Shown: positions 1 to 11,560, numbered from the stretch's first letter. The stretch is 64,000 nt of DNA from Tethya wilhelma (GCA_964030475.1 CAXIPT010000001.1:11093593-11157592); one strand, 5' to 3'. Translations and numbers: made by a program. The notes: generated by a model from the sequence alone, not told the origin.

Positions 1-238
1 CTTCACGCGTAATCCGTTAATTAACATCTCCACCTTTAAAAACAATGTTCAACTCGTTGGTATCATTGTTGAACCAAAGAAAAATTTATTTTAGTGTGTT
101 TATACCAAAGAAAAACTTCCAAGATTTTCGAAAAAGTAACTTTTTTCAAAAAGTGTTTATTTTGTGCTATAAAGTGTTTTTAGATCGAAAGAAACATTTT
201 CCGACCAAAGTGTATTTTATTAGTTTGATCAACATCTC

Positions 239-391
239 TGTCGTGTTCTCTCCTAGTTGACTTTGATTATGAAATAAAAGTGTACACCAGCTTGAATAAT
301 ATTGACTAACAAAACTCTACATATATATATAAAGTTCCGGAACGTCTAATAATTAATGACGTCATACAACACATTACGTAATTACACTACA
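239..391 (-). repeat. 3' LTR of the small gypsy-type element
   Basis: This 153-bp direct repeat matches 1005-1164 except for a missing ten-base ctcaacattt-like block and a few substitutions. The tract complementary to 392-405 immediately upstream (minus strand) is purine-rich, as expected of a polypurine tract. Confidence 0.8.
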
Positions 392-498
392 TTCCTCCCC
401 TCTTAGTTAAGGAGAAATTAAACAGCTATAATTATAATACCTATACAAAACACAAACCACTAACTAGAGTTCACAAAATTATACAATGTTCAGTTTAA

Positions 499-978
499 TC
501 AGTTAAATGACGGATCGTACCTTGCTGGCTCACTCAACAACCTTTTTTGAATGGCCTCATCATTGATACCTGCAACAATCCTATCTCTCAGTGCCTTTTC
601 CAACTCGTCAGCAAAGTTGCAGTGCTTTCTCAGTTCAGCTACAAAAGCTGACACGGACTCTCCAGGTTGGCATGTCCTGCTGTGGAAGCGGAATCGCTGC
701 ATTACTTCTGTTGGTGGAGGACTAAAATGCTTAGTTAGCGCGGCCGTCAGTTCCGTTAGGGCTTTGTCTGCTGGCTTCTCTGGTGCAAGCAAACTTCTCA
801 ATATATTGTAGGTACGTTTACCTATCACGGACAAGAATATCGAGCGTCTTTTGTCTTTCTTGCCGTCGCCCGTTAGGTCGTTGGCCTTGAACATCTCCTC
901 CATCCTTTCCACGTACTGTGTCCACTCGTCCTCTTCCGGGTCAAATGGTTCGAGGTGTCACAACAATGTAGTTGCCAT
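499..978 (-). pseudogene. Gag-like fragment, Ty3/gypsy
   Basis: An ATG at 978 opens a frame that meets an in-frame TGA after six codons and then runs open to 499. The remaining protein has the features of retrotransposon gag: a FDPEEDEW start, a helical domain, then FRFHSRTCQPGESVSAFV and LRDRIVAGINDEAIQKRLL, which I recall from K02A2.6-type gypsy gags. No zinc knuckle is reached. The gene lies directly downstream of the 5' LTR, with the start about 27 bases past the LTR. The early stop and missing pol mean it is dead or supplied in trans. Confidence 0.8.
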
Positions 979-1004
979 TGTTACAGTTTATCCTCATTGC
1001 CAGT

Positions 1005-1164
1005 TGTCGTGTTCTCTCCTAGTTGACTTTGCTCAACATTTATGAAATAAAAGTGTACACCAGCTTGAACAATATTGACTAACAAAACTCTACATATATA
1101 TATAAAGTTCCGGAACATCTAATAATTAATGACGTCATACAACACATTACGTAATTACACTACA
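1005..1164 (-). repeat. 5' LTR of the small gypsy-type element
   Basis: This 160-bp direct repeat is the partner of 239-391. On the minus strand it ends ..ACGACA and is followed by actggcaatgaggat, which would be the primer-binding region. I cannot assign the tRNA. Confidence 0.8.
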
Positions 1165-1620
1165 TTCTCTAAACACAAAATCCACCTTCAATAACTAAGT
1201 TCAAGTCGTTGGTATCATATTTGAACCAATGGAAAATTTGAACTTTAGCCAAAGTGTGTGTTAATACCGAAGAAATAGTTTAAGATTTTGGAAAAAGTAC
1301 CTTTTTCCAAAAAGTGTTTATTTAGTGCTAAAATTGATTATTTTTTGACAGATGTTTTTTTTGATCTCTAAACTTAAAAATCACCTTCAATAAGTAAGTT
1401 CAACTTGTTGGTATCATTGTTGAACCAGAGGAAAATTCATATTAAAGAAGTTTAGCTTTGACCAAAGTGTGTGCTTATACCAAAGAAAAAAGTTCAAGAT
1501 TTTGAACTTATTCCAAAAAGTGTTTATTTTGTGCTAAAAAGTGTTTTAGATCGAAAGAAATCTTTTTCGACAAAAGAGTTTTTTTTTGAGTTTTGATCAA
1601 GATCTCTAAACACAAAATTC

Positions 1621-2469
1621 ACCTTCTTTCCATAGTAAATGCAAAGGTAAAGTGGTAAATCGCTCATGCATTGGAATCTGCAATAATTACTTGACCTTTT
1701 TGATCCTGTCATACCTCCTCTGGCAATGCTGAGACAATGAAGGCACCAAGATGCCTGCCTAACCCTTCGTGCATAATTTGCACATAAAAATGTCATTTTG
1801 TTTTAGGAATTACCGTATAGTTGGAGATTTTTGTATGATGCAGATTTTGGAATTTTTCATATGGCCGTTCAACATCTGCATTATGTGCAATATGAATACG
1901 CGCCACGTATATGTAATTAAAACTATGAAAATTTTTTTGCTGGTCTTTTACTAATACTCTTTTTGCATGTAAGGCAGCCGTAACGGTTGCTGTGAAATAT
2001 TGAAGTCAAGAGAGCAATACGAGCGGTGCAGTTTGAAAGTTGTGCTCAGCACTAACTATACCGTATAGAGTAATGTACCTAATTTCGACGGGTATCTAAT
2101 TTCGACAGTGTTATTGGCACACTCAACGATGCTTGGCTAGGTGCGACATGGACTTACATCCAAAGTTTGAAAAAATCTTGCCTCTCATTACAGCCGTGAT
2201 GGGCGATAGAAGCGATCTACCGAATATTTAGATTTTCTGTAATGCGATATCTATTTTCATTTCTAGAAGAACCATGGAGCTAGAGCCCGCAAATCACCCG
2301 ATGCTTACCAATAATATGCGTCATAATAATAATAGTTAACCCTTTTATACATGTCTCAGTTATATTAGCGTAAGTCCTCGTGAGTGCCTCATGAGGCATA
2401 CATGTGTTTATAGTAGTCGATGTATGCCGTTCGCTGTTACTTCAGCTTACATGCCCACCATAGGCTAGG
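1621..2469. other. Non-coding stretch, nothing recognised
   Basis: AT-rich sequence with short frames only. It holds two taccgtata-like motifs near 1812 and 2058 and a short local repeat of taatttcgacg/taatttcgaca near 2080-2106. I see no gene and no convincing inverted-repeat pair. Confidence 0.4.
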
Positions 2470-3818
2470 ATGTCTTTAAGGCGAGGCTGGAAAAGAAATA
2501 AACTACTAACAACCTTCCTCAAGAGCAAAGGCAAACGTGCAGCAGCTTCTCGCAAGACCGTGGCAGCTGCCATTCTAGAGCTGCCACAGTTTCATTCTCA
2601 CTCCTACCACCAGTAGTACACACACCTACAGAACATGTGTCCAGTAATGTCATTGAAATGGACAGTGATAGTGAGTTTTATCAGAATGATACTATCAAGA
2701 TATGGAGGAAACAGCGAGTGGGGCTGAGGATGCCGCCTCAGCCACGGCCCAAACTTGGCAACGCAGCCATAGAGTATCCCATTCCAGACAGCTTGATGCT
2801 TGGAACAATGCTCAACAATCTATGGTGGATATGTTTACCAGTAAGTTAGCAATGCCCAGTGGACAGTTGTGTATGATGTGTCCGAACTGAGTATCACACC
2901 GATGTTGTGACTGCTCTTCACTGGCATTCTACTGTGAAGATTGTTGCCACAATACCCATCGCCACAACAATTTCTTACACATGCCTGAAGTATGGTCAAT
3001 GGGCCAGTATGTGTTATCTCCTTTAGAAGATATAGTTCTGCCACTTACCCATGATTGTTCAACTGCATATATAGTGAGAGAATCACTATCATTTCAATAA
3101 GAGGTATTTTTAGTAATTGTGTATAATTATTGTTATGACATTGTGTCTGAGTTTTGGCAATTCATTTTGCAGGCCAACATCACAGTATTGTTATTACACT
3201 ATGTGGGTGTACGTCAATGAGTGAGAGGCTAATTCAATTAGGCCTGTGGCCAGCTACTCTACTCACGCTTTCACCCTCAGTTTGATGGATATCATTCATA
3301 GTCTTGTATTAGAGTGCCAATCATCACTTCATGACATACATAACTTTTTGAAGTTAACTGGGAATTTCAAAAAGCAACCCAAGGTAATAATTATATTATT
3401 TATTTGTACAAATCAAGACTGTTCATTTATTCACTGTTAATTTTGTACTGAATGTACTATTAGGGTAATTGTAGTGACTTTAAAGCCGGTGATGTGCTTC
3501 GCTCCCACTCACGCTTTCACATGCTTGATGAGACAGCTGTCTTTGGTGCAATTTATCATCATGATTTTCCGCTACTAATGTTGAGTCCTAAACATGGTGA
3601 AAGGTATATTCCATACAAATTTATAATTATGTAGTCATGCTCTCACTTCAGAACCTATACAATCATGTAAGTACATGCAAACACATGCATGCATGCACCT
3701 GGCCAGATTATGATATGCTGATTTCCTACTCACTTCTATGATTGAGATGTCTGTTTTACCAAAGAATGTCCGTTTGCTGTATGATGTTGGATGTAAACTG
3801 AATGCGCATTGGAAGGAA

Positions 3819-4814
3819 TGTAGTACTGGGTACATAGGAATGGCACGGATGGCCCATTAGCACAATACAAATATTCACGCGAATAACTGCAAAAACTGAG
3901 CGCTTGGCACTAAAAGGCTTCTTAAACTACTATTTAGCCTTTTCTCTTTCTATTGAGCCTAAAAACATAGCCTAAAACCATCGCTAAAGTAACAAACCTA
4001 AGTATGCCAAACCTCCAATTTTCTCCATCTTCTTCTTCTATCTTGGAACGACTTTTCTTGAAGACCACTCGCTTTCAGAAGCTGATTCTTGAACGAATAA
4101 CCTTGGTTTCTTTGTCTTCACGTGCTTTTTGTATCGGTTATTCGTCTCTCTAGCTGAGTCGCTAGATACAAGACGAAAAGCGCCTTCTCCGTATGGCAGC
4201 CATTCATTTCTATACTCATTAATAATTCATTAGCTACCGTGGCAATCAAGGTTGACGACCCCTTTCCAGTTAGACAAGTGTGCGTTATTTGGAATCCGAA
4301 TATTTGCTGAAGATTTCTGGTTGTCTTTTAGTACCGGTACCTTTCAGTCTTCAATAATAGGAGGTGAATAAACTACTTTTGTTACATAGTTGTCATTATA
4401 AGATGAGCAAAGCAATAAGATACAGCTTTAGCCTCCTGAGATGCTTCACCATGACTTTATACTGATCATAGATTATAACATAAGCATTCTGATAGTGTAC
4501 AAGTAACTACCATATACACACAAACTCAAATGTGATGTAGAATTATGAAAAAATGTGAACAAACAAGTGAAAAAACATTGAAAATGTAGGAATGGCCAAA
4601 TCGTAAAAAAGAAAGCAAACAAGAGTGAATGGCTGTTTGAGTGTGTAAAGAATTATTCCTATGGGCAACATGAGGGACGGGAAGAGAGTACTACATGCAG
4701 CCCACACAGGAATGATTCTGCACACACTCAAACAGCCATTCACTCTTGTTTGCTTTCTTTTTTACGATTTGGCCATTCCTATGTCTCATTACATTTTCAA
4801 TGTTTTTTCACTTG
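3819..4814 (+). mobile_element. R1 repeat copy 1 (head plus hairpin), inside KDZ
   Basis: R1 is a dispersed repeat of about 1 kb seen at least five times in this window. The head contains cggatggcccattag, caaatattcacgcgaataac and ctgagcgcttggcac; the middle has ggaggtgaata; the tail is a long hairpin. This copy begins at tagtactgggtacatagg, so it lacks the first bases of the terminal palindrome. It splits the KDZ remnant between the AHWK and AVPIF segments. No protein is encoded. It looks like a non-autonomous element, class unknown. Confidence 0.75.
4564..4814 (+). repeat. R1 hairpin 1
   Basis: Two arms of about 85 bp pair across a loop of roughly 75 bp. The left arm contains aggaatggccaaatcg and gtgaatggctgtttgagtgt, and the right arm is its reverse complement. 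The outer left arm lacks the atgagac block found in the right arm. The inner arm sequence differs from other R1 copies but matches its own partner. Confidence 0.85.
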
Positions 4815-5624
4815 TCTACTATAAAACATCTCATATTCAAAACCATGAATTTACAGGCTAACTCAGAGAAATACAAAGCACTATTAATGTGTTTCAATAG
4901 CATCGCTGTACCAATTTTCATGCTTATGCTCATAATGCATCCTGTCAGCATATGTACAGTCCAAGGATTTGGTCTGACTGATGGAGAGAATGTGGAGAGG
5001 CTGTGGTCATTTCTTGGAAGGTTTTCAAGGATGACCAAAGAGATGTCAGCTGGAAATCGGGTTGATGCTCTCAGTGATGCTTTAACTTATTATTGTACAC
5101 TAAAGGAAGCAAGCATAGGTATGTAAAGTATGTATGTTTTCATTCTTATTGATTCTTTGTGCACCATATAGTGAGGACATGCATTGAATGGTTTTCAAAA
5201 GCCTGCACACAGTATGCCAGTGCTACAAATTAAATTGAGACTATTATAAGGAGTGCTGACCTAAACTTAGATGACCTACCACACTTGCAAAATGTTCTAA
5301 TGGTAGATGAAGAAAAGAGGTTGGGAAGAAAGCCAATCCAGCAACACTGCAAGGTGTATACGATTATATTATCATGCCAAATAATTATAGATGGATTATT
5401 TATTATAGCTAACAGCCGGAGAGTACAATATGTCAAGCTTTTGGTGAAACTCAAAGATACAAGGTATAGAGTATACTGCAGTTGTCCATGCATGCTCAAC
5501 ATGCTTAGATATCACATTTTACACGTTGGTATAGAGCAAGATGGCCCAAGCTTATTCATGATATGACTACGAGTGGAGTATCACCACAAGACATTATTGA
5601 AACCATTCAATATCTCAGTAGGTA

Positions 5625-5981
5625 TACCGTAGAGTCGGGTTATTAAGCGCATGCGCTTATTGGGATATTAGTGAAAAAGTATGCGCTAAATAACGAGGTG
5701 CGCCTAATAACGTATGGCCACGCCTCCAAATAAATGACGTCATCAAGCAGAAATTGATTGCGCTAGCGGTGCACTGAGAGCTCAAAAAGCGGCGAGAAGC
5801 TGCCTTTTCTAAGTGAAATGGAAGGCCAAGTAGTGAAAGAAAGCGTTGTTCATAGCTATCAGGCTTAGAAAACCACGTGAACATCCAGTTTATAAACTTT
5901 GCGCCTGTTATCAAAGGTAAGTGTAAGAAGACAGTATGCGCCTAATAGCGAATATGCGCCTAATAACCCGACTCTATGGTA
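5625..5981. mobile_element. TA-flanked MITE with ~30-bp inverted repeats
   Basis: The left end reads taccgtagagtcgggttatt and the right end is its near-perfect reverse complement ending taacccgactctatggta. TA at each end fits a TA target duplication of the Tc1/mariner/pogo type. The 357-bp interior has no plausible gene. It sits inside the KDZ remnant, so it is younger than that element. Confidence 0.8.
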
Positions 5982-6060
5982 TGATGAACATAATACTATA
6001 GCAGTTTGTTATACTGCATGCCATATTCATACTCATTATACGTAATATATCTGTTTAGTC

Positions 6061-7128
6061 AAGAACACCAAGTACAACAATTTGAAGTGGAGCATAATAT
6101 TCAATCTCGATGGGAGCCAGAAATGGAAGAATATAGGGAGGCTTTAAAGATCCTCATGATGACTAAGCAACAGGAACTGAAACAGCAGATGCTAGAATTG
6201 GCAAAAGAAAGACTCTTTTATTTGGCCATTATTGCTAATCATGCTGGTAGAAAACTTAAGACAAGAATTACAGTAACTCTTATGTTGTTTGTCATTAATT
6301 CATCATGATTTCTCCTTATATTATAATTATATAGGAGGCCAGAAACAGGCTTCAAGAGTAAACAAACTAATACAAGGTTGTACACAAAAGATCAAAAAGT
6401 GTCTGATCCAGTATCAAAAGCTACAAGAAGAGAATGGTGAGATTGTGAATGCTACTGTGAAAGATGTCTGCAATCTGCAGTCAAGTTTCTGGGTAACTGA
6501 ACATGCCTACTCCGTGACCGAATCAGAAAATAGAATACCTGTTTCAAATCTGTTAAACTTGAAAGATAGGGCATGTGAAGAGAAGCAGCTTGCCATTGCT
6601 GATTTGATTCGAACCCATCTCTATTATTGTGAACAAGTGCAAGTTCTCACAGCTCACTTGTTTGAGTGTATAAACAGTGAAAGAGTTACTGCTGTACAAT
6701 CTATTGAGTATCCTCAGGACATCAATGAGTTGTATACTTATTTACAAACAGAACTTGAAACAGTGGCAGACCATGTACCACCAATGACTTCTGGTAGAGC
6801 AGCTGCACTATTGCAATGCTACCACACTGTGTCTCAAAAAGTGAGTACTTCCGAGGAATTAGTTAGGTTGATTGTTGAACCTTATTGGAAAGGAGATACC
6901 AATAACTTTATAATTAAAGCTAAGAATGTACACAAAAACAGCCTGCCAAAGATGCATCAAGTTCAACCCCTTTCACTTTCATTGCAGTCAGAATCTTCAA
7001 CCCTAGGCCTATTTTGTTCTGAGACTACTAGTAGTGCTACAAGTTCATGTGGTGATAGTACTAGTGTTCATTCTGATGATAGTAGTATGTATGATTTTTC
7101 TGCTAGTGAATGTGATTCAGTATTATGA
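6061..7128 (+). CDS. C-terminal exons of the KDZ transposase remnant
   Basis: Two exons join cleanly. The first ends near 6244 at AIIANHA; a GT-AG intron (about 6245-6334) follows; the second runs open to the stop at 7126-7128. The protein is predicted helical and coiled-coil-like with many Glu, Gln and Lys (EEYREALKILMMTKQQELK). It has an acidic Ser-rich tail ending SASECDSVL. KDZ proteins have a similar long helical region after the catalytic core, including the FW motif seen here as LQSSFWVTEHAYSVTES. This end has no lesion, so it decayed less than the front half. Confidence 0.6.
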
Positions 7129-7376
7129 TCAATAATAATAATTATTTGTTATAACAGACTTATTATTGTACAGTTATAAACTTGTAATGATAATATTACA
7201 ATAGTTTAAAGTATAGATGACAAAAAACAAAAGTGATATTATAATGATCATAATTTGAACTTTGTGCATAATATTGATCAGTGGCATAATATGATACCGG
7301 TAGATCACTATACATGACATTATAACAAGATCATGATCTGCATAACTCAATAGCTATTTAATCATAATTTGCATGG
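7129..7376. other. AT-rich spacer
   Basis: Very AT-rich sequence after the KDZ stop. I see no gene. It leads into a TA microsatellite at about 7378-7399 that belongs to the tail of the next SINE. Confidence 0.5.
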
Positions 7377-7377
7377 C

Positions 7378-7690
7378 ATATATATATATATATATATATT
7401 TTTTGTTAAGTACCCCTCCGGGTTTACCACAATTGTGGCTAACGAGGGCCTGCAAATAGCCTAGGGCTAATGAACGCAGGTCCCCCGGGACCGACGGCTT
7501 TACATCCCCTCCGAAGGATGCGGTGAAATTCACCTCCTCATTTTTTGGGGTAGAGCTGAGTTAACTCCTAGGCAGAGCTCGAAAGAGAAAATGGGAAACA
7601 AATACCTGTGGCACTGGAGGGACTCGAACCACCTACCCATGGGTTGGGAGTCAGAGTCAATGGTGAACAAGCCACCAGGCCATCAGGTGG
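7378..7690 (-). mobile_element. tRNA-derived SINE
   Basis: On the minus strand an A-box-like TGGCCTGGTGGC (7671-7682) is followed about 40 bases later by a B box GGTTCGAGTCCC (7619-7630), the internal RNA polymerase III promoter of a tRNA. A body of about 200 bases follows, with tgtaaagccgtcggtcccgg, ending in an A/TA-rich tail. There is no tRNA 3' half or acceptor stem pairing, so this is a SINE rather than a functional tRNA. It abuts a coding-like exon on the same strand. Confidence 0.75.
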
Positions 7691-7836
7691 TTTCAAGCTA
7701 CTGTACACAAGCCTTAGTTCATTAGCATTATAGAGTGATGGTTGTTTAAAATCAATTCCATCTGGAAGACCTGAAGCAATATAGTCCATTTGCTCTGGAT
7801 GGGAATACTGGATTCTTCCGTGTCCTGACACTGCTT
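7691..7836 (-). CDS. Unrecognised exon fragment truncated by the SINE
   Basis: A splice-acceptor-like ..tatgtag precedes an open stretch reading SGHGRIQYSHPEQMDYIA and then LPDGIDFKQPSLYNANELRL. It has normal codon character and runs straight into the SINE. I do not recognise the protein. It may be a piece of a transposase or a host gene. Confidence 0.35.
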
Positions 7837-8075
7837 CTACATAATACGAATATTAAAGGAAGATAATATCATACATCATAATATTATTATAATTATAAAC
7901 CAGCATGTATGCCAGGGACATGCATTACTGATCGATATTGATGATATACGTGATCATGTATGACAATGTACAGTTGTATGTATGTATAGCTCGGACAGCT
8001 GATAACATGTCATCATATGTTTTGCGTTTCTTCTTCTTTCTATCAATGTAATTAGTAGCTGCAAACAAATACATA

Positions 8076-9140
8076 TGTGACCGAATTTTGGAAAACCGAC
8101 CACTTCGAGCAATCCGCGAATTTTGAGATAGCGATTGCATTGTAATCTACGCTAGCTATTTTCCAAATTTGAAGCGGCTAGGCGCTATAGTTTTGGAGAT
8201 ATGAGCTCAAATATAACGACCGTTCATTCCAATTTTACTCGCTAAAATTGTAATCGAATACGTTGCTAAGTGCGAGTACACGAAATCCGTATACTATCCG
8301 TGTTACAACGAATTTATGTTAGTGGTACAATTTTCATGTAGTATCAGAATATGCATGAAGTTAGTTGAAGCGCTAGTTAAAACTTACTTTAGGAGCCTTT
8401 TTAAAGACACAGAACACCAGGGAGCCTTCCAGGAGGATTCACCAGCGAGGTAAGTAAGTCTATTAAGTAGAATAATATAGCGGGTGGGCTGTAACTAGAA
8501 TAACTAGGCTATAAATGGCGCAGAAATAAGCGCCCAATAATAAATGCATGTATCTATACCTATTCTAACAGTAGAAAATAGTCTAGCTAATACTTATTAC
8601 CCATAATCATAAGCGCTTAGCTTCTAACCCCCACAGATTTCATTGCAAATTTATTATACACAATGTACATAACATTCATTCATTATCATGCATGCACAGA
8701 TATACAGCTCCTGGCTTAGCCCAGCAATTCTGCAACACTGTAGGCTGTCTTCTGATCATCTGAGGGAGATTTCTTTTTGTTAGAAGTGTTTAGTTCACGA
8801 ACAATGCATTGTTTTTTGTTGCAAATTAAATATGCATTATTATAATGAGATGCATAGCAGCAGCTGCATCATGTACTTATCAGAATAATTAATCAATGAA
8901 CATGGCAACACATCCCGTGTACTAACGGGAGAGAAGCTGACATAGCTGCATTCAAACGCTCATATCTCAGCAATAGAAGCAGCCCCACCCGTAAAATCAC
9001 GTCTGCAGCTCGCCAAGGTATGCCCCTCCCATTTAGTGCAAAAAAATTTTTTTCGCGCGTGCGTCGCGTATTACGCTAAAACCGCCGATTACTACAAAAA
9101 AACTTGCTCGAAGTGGTCGGTTTTCCAAAATTCGGTCACA
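8076..9140. mobile_element. 1065-bp inverted-repeat element, copy 1
   Basis: The ends are inverted copies of about 37 bp, tgtgaccgaattttggaaaa and ccgaccacttcgagcaa, essentially perfect. The interior has no convincing open frame. A second copy lies at 15060-16086. The flanks do not give a clear target duplication; a 2-3 bp one around ta is possible. It is a non-autonomous DNA transposon of unassigned superfamily. Confidence 0.8.
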
Positions 9141-9266
9141 TATAAACAAAATCACACAGAAAAAAGCACATTCTACGTTCAGTGTAACCATCTTGTTTAA
9201 ATGGCATTAATATTAATGTTGACTACAAACTCATGCATGTTTATGCTATATGCATGGTACTACTGT

Positions 9267-9640
9267 AACAGTGGAACCTCTTATAACGGACCCTCCGAGG
9301 AGCGGACAACCTTTTCAGAGGGGTAGGAGCATGTTGAAAAGTAGGGGGGCAAGCTTTCAAGGAAGAAAAGACTGCCTGCATAATGTGCCTGGCTCTAACT
9401 GGATATGCACTAGGCTGAGTTCAAAAGTGGCGGGGGCATTCGCCCCCCCTGCCCCCCTTCTCCTACCCCCCTGTTTTATAGTGGCCAAACCCCATCATGA
9501 AAATCATATAACGAATACGTTACTATAACCTCCAATGAGCAGACAACCTCCATATTCTGGATAACGGACAGTTTATGACCAGAAAATGGACCGAATAGTT
9601 CAATTTTACTTCCTAAATAATGGGCAGGAAGCCTTGCCTA
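9267..9640. mobile_element. Pogo/Tigger-like terminal fragment with inserted mini-MITE
   Basis: The sequence cagtggaacctcttataacg resembles Tigger/pogo inverted-repeat ends, and related ataacggac words recur to about 9570. Within it, 9319-9473 has its own inverted ends (ggggtaggag and ctcctacccc). I could not find the opposite terminus, so this is a fragment. It may relate to the pogo pseudogene at 11590-12944, but nothing ties them directly. Confidence 0.4.
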
Positions 9641-9688
9641 CTTGAGGGCTCTGCTCAAAAAACACTTATAGAGTAATTTTGAACTAAC

Positions 9689-10864
9689 CGCACATAAACT
9701 TGAAGAAGCGTGTTTTCACACTCTCTCCACCCTTTTCTTCATAGTGTAAAAAATCCTCAGCATACTCAGAACTACATAACACTGCATCTTCACCAGAACC
9801 CTTGTCAAGAATGATTGAAAAGCCCTCATATACTAGTTTGGATAATGTAATGTAAGGTGGTGAAGTTCAGTCCAAAGGAAATTAAAACACCACGCACGTG
9901 ATAAATAAATGCTCACAATGTTTGCTTATATTGTCTTCTATTGCAGAGGTCAGTTCCCTGACTACACTTTTCTTGGACTTAGCAGTCCAATGCGTTCCTT
10001 CTTGCACCTTTTTTTTCCAGTCCTCCTGCTCATCCCTAGACAATACTGACCAACGCTTGGCAAGTTCAGTCATCACTGTTGGCCCATCTGAAAATGAATA
10101 ATAAAATTACGTATAAACTCTACGTCAAAATTCTAATACATAAACTTCTCCAGAAACATGTTCTGCTTCATGATTACAGAAAAGTTGAAAACCACTGCGT
10201 TTATGTACCTTCTTCACCACCACACTGTAAATCATAGAAACATGACATCGTAATCATGTGTGGGTGTATGTCAATTGAACAATCTAGCTGTCATGTGTAT
10301 TGATCAAGGCATAACTATTGTAATGATATTGTTTCCCAACAAATTCACAGGTATACATGTAAAAAATATTTTTTTCTGTGGACAGTGTGTACAGTCAAGA
10401 ATGTATGCATTCCAGCACTGTTTCTTAACCAGCCGGTATAAGGTAACTGTATGGTTGGGGACTGCACTATCAATCATGGTGGTAGCCACATGGATGGATT
10501 TGGGGAAATTACTGTCTATAACAATGCAACGCTCAACGATCAGTTTATATAAACTGGCTTACAGCATAATTTCCACTCGGTTTTGGACCATAATGTTGGC
10601 CTTGTTCAAGTTGCCATTTACCAAACCCTATGCCCTATTAGCTATAGTTACCTTCACTTGCTGAACAGTTGCTCCAACCTCAGAGGCTATTTGAATAATT
10701 GTCGATTCATGAGCTTTTGCAACAGATGATACTCCCTTATCATGAAACCATGATGTCAAAATCCTTTTTTGGTTAGGATTAAAATGAAATCTTCCAGACT
10801 TGGAACTGGTATTGGTGGTGGCCATGGTGCTTTGTAGTTGTTCTTCCGTCCTTGCTTCTGCCAT
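9689..10864 (-). CDS. Homeodomain-like plus HMG-like exons, family unknown
   Basis: Exon 1 (10864-10652) begins MAEARTEEQLQ and holds FHFNPNQKRILTSWFHDKG and IIQIASEVGATVQQVK. This looks like helices 1 to 3 of a homeodomain, ending at a good donor AAG|GTAACT. A second exon starts at 10087 after tttcag and reads MTELAKRWSVLSRDEQEDW, like the second half of an HMG box. A third (about 9833-9689) has EYAEDFLHYEEKGGESVKTR. Exon links between 10652 and 10087 are uncertain; KKQCWNAYILD near 10400 may be another exon. Whether this is a host gene or element cargo is unclear. Confidence 0.45.
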
Positions 10865-11560
10865 AGCTATAATAGGCCATTAGTTCAATATTAACTTGGT
10901 GGTAGTAGTTCTATTTGAGTGGACTGTATGGTGTTGAATTGTTACCTCGTGAAGCGGACACAAATGCTTGATAACATACATTTGCGTATTATTTTTTCTA
11001 CTTACTTTACTATAATATACGGTTAAAAATCGGTGAGAATCGGGTGCACAAATACACAGTGAATGAACTCTAAATAGAGAGCACTGCTGGGTGGGACAAA
11101 ATCCAAGAACTGCAGGTTTACCGCAGCATCACTGCGACCAGTATACCATGCCGTGTACGTATCGTACCGCGATCACGTGAGCATGCATCATCGACACTGT
11201 GACATGTGATCATTTTTTGAATCCGGCAGTTTTCGGTACTGTTGCTGTATGCTGCTACCGTGGCAGTGTAGCTGTTTTGGAACTTTCTTAATCTGGATTA
11301 TTAAACTAAGTGAATCTGATGTCAATTTCCCTTGCACTTTACAATGCCAAGGATAAAGAGAATATGTGAGTAGAGGTCTGCAAATTACCATCAAAATTTT
11401 TCTTAGTCGGGTCATGATAACAGTGAATTTCATATTTATGTTTGTAACAAGATGCATGTTGATGTTCAATTCAGTTATCCAGGCCTTGTACGATGATTCA
11501 TCGAGTCTTGATAAAATCCACTCTTGTCCAAAAGCCAGCCATTATTTCCAACCTCAAAAA
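10865..11560. other. Non-coding stretch, nothing recognised
   Basis: This lies between the start of the minus-strand homeodomain-like gene and the pogo-type pseudogene. Promoter elements for the former would be here, but I see no distinctive motif. Short frames on both strands do not resemble known proteins. Confidence 0.4.

Larger units (their letters stand above)
239..1165 (-). mobile_element. Short Ty3/gypsy-type LTR element with internal deletion
   Basis: Two direct repeats of 153 and 160 bp (239-391 and 1005-1164) flank a gag fragment on the minus strand. On that strand each LTR starts TGTAGTGTAATTAC and ends GAACACGACA. A purine-rich tract lies just upstream of the 3' LTR at 392-405. 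The surrounding tandem repeat gives the empty site and implies a duplicated tctct (235-239 and 1166-1170), with one base of ambiguity at the ends. No protease, reverse transcriptase or integrase is present between gag and the 3' LTR, so this copy is non-autonomous. Confidence 0.8.
31..1620. repeat. Tandem repeat, three units of about 200-240 bp
   Basis: Three related units begin at about 31, 1183 and 1382. Each opens with caccttcaataa-like sequence, has ggtatcat..ttgaacca early, ttccaaaaagtgtttat in the middle, and ends gatc(a)..atctctaaac. The first unit is split by the LTR element at 239-1165: its end at 227-239 continues at 1166-1182. The third unit runs to about 1620. No coding is visible. 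It could be a minisatellite or part of a larger decayed repeat. Confidence 0.75.
2470..7128 (+). pseudogene. KDZ-type (Kyakuja-Dileera-Zisupton) transposase, broken
   Basis: Pieces occur in KDZ order. They are a basic N-terminus from ATG 2470 (MSLRRGWKRNKLL), a CxC2-like cysteine cluster at 2860-3050 with an in-frame TGA at 2888, and ERLIQLGLWP then FTLSLMDIIHSL at 3220-3340 in different frames. Next come FKAGDVLRSHSRFHMLDETAVFGA at about 3500 (quoted as two parts: FKAGDVLRSHSRF, HMLDETAVFGA) and LYDVGCKLNAHWK at 3778. Then FHAYAHNASCQHMYSPR at about 4917 and GLTDGENVERLWSFL at 4973 again sit in different frames, followed by helical C-terminal exons to 7128. An R1 repeat (3819-4814) and a MITE (5625-5981) sit inside. 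Frameshifts and stops make the copy inactive. The family match is from memory of the motifs. Confidence 0.8.

Noticed and set aside
1802..2070. MITE bounded by taccgtata words
   Set aside because: The two words do not extend into matching inverted ends and no target duplication is seen.
4543..4861. Small proteins encoded in R1 hairpins
   Set aside because: The same residues appear on both strands because the arms are inverted copies; there is no conserved start or frame between R1 copies.
5657..5914. Minus-strand gene inside the TA MITE
   Set aside because: It starts and ends within the MITE and has no recognisable domain; MITEs of this size are non-coding.
7612..7690. A tRNA gene on the minus strand
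   Set aside because: A and B boxes are present, but the sequence lacks a pairing acceptor stem and continues into a SINE body with an A/TA-rich tail.
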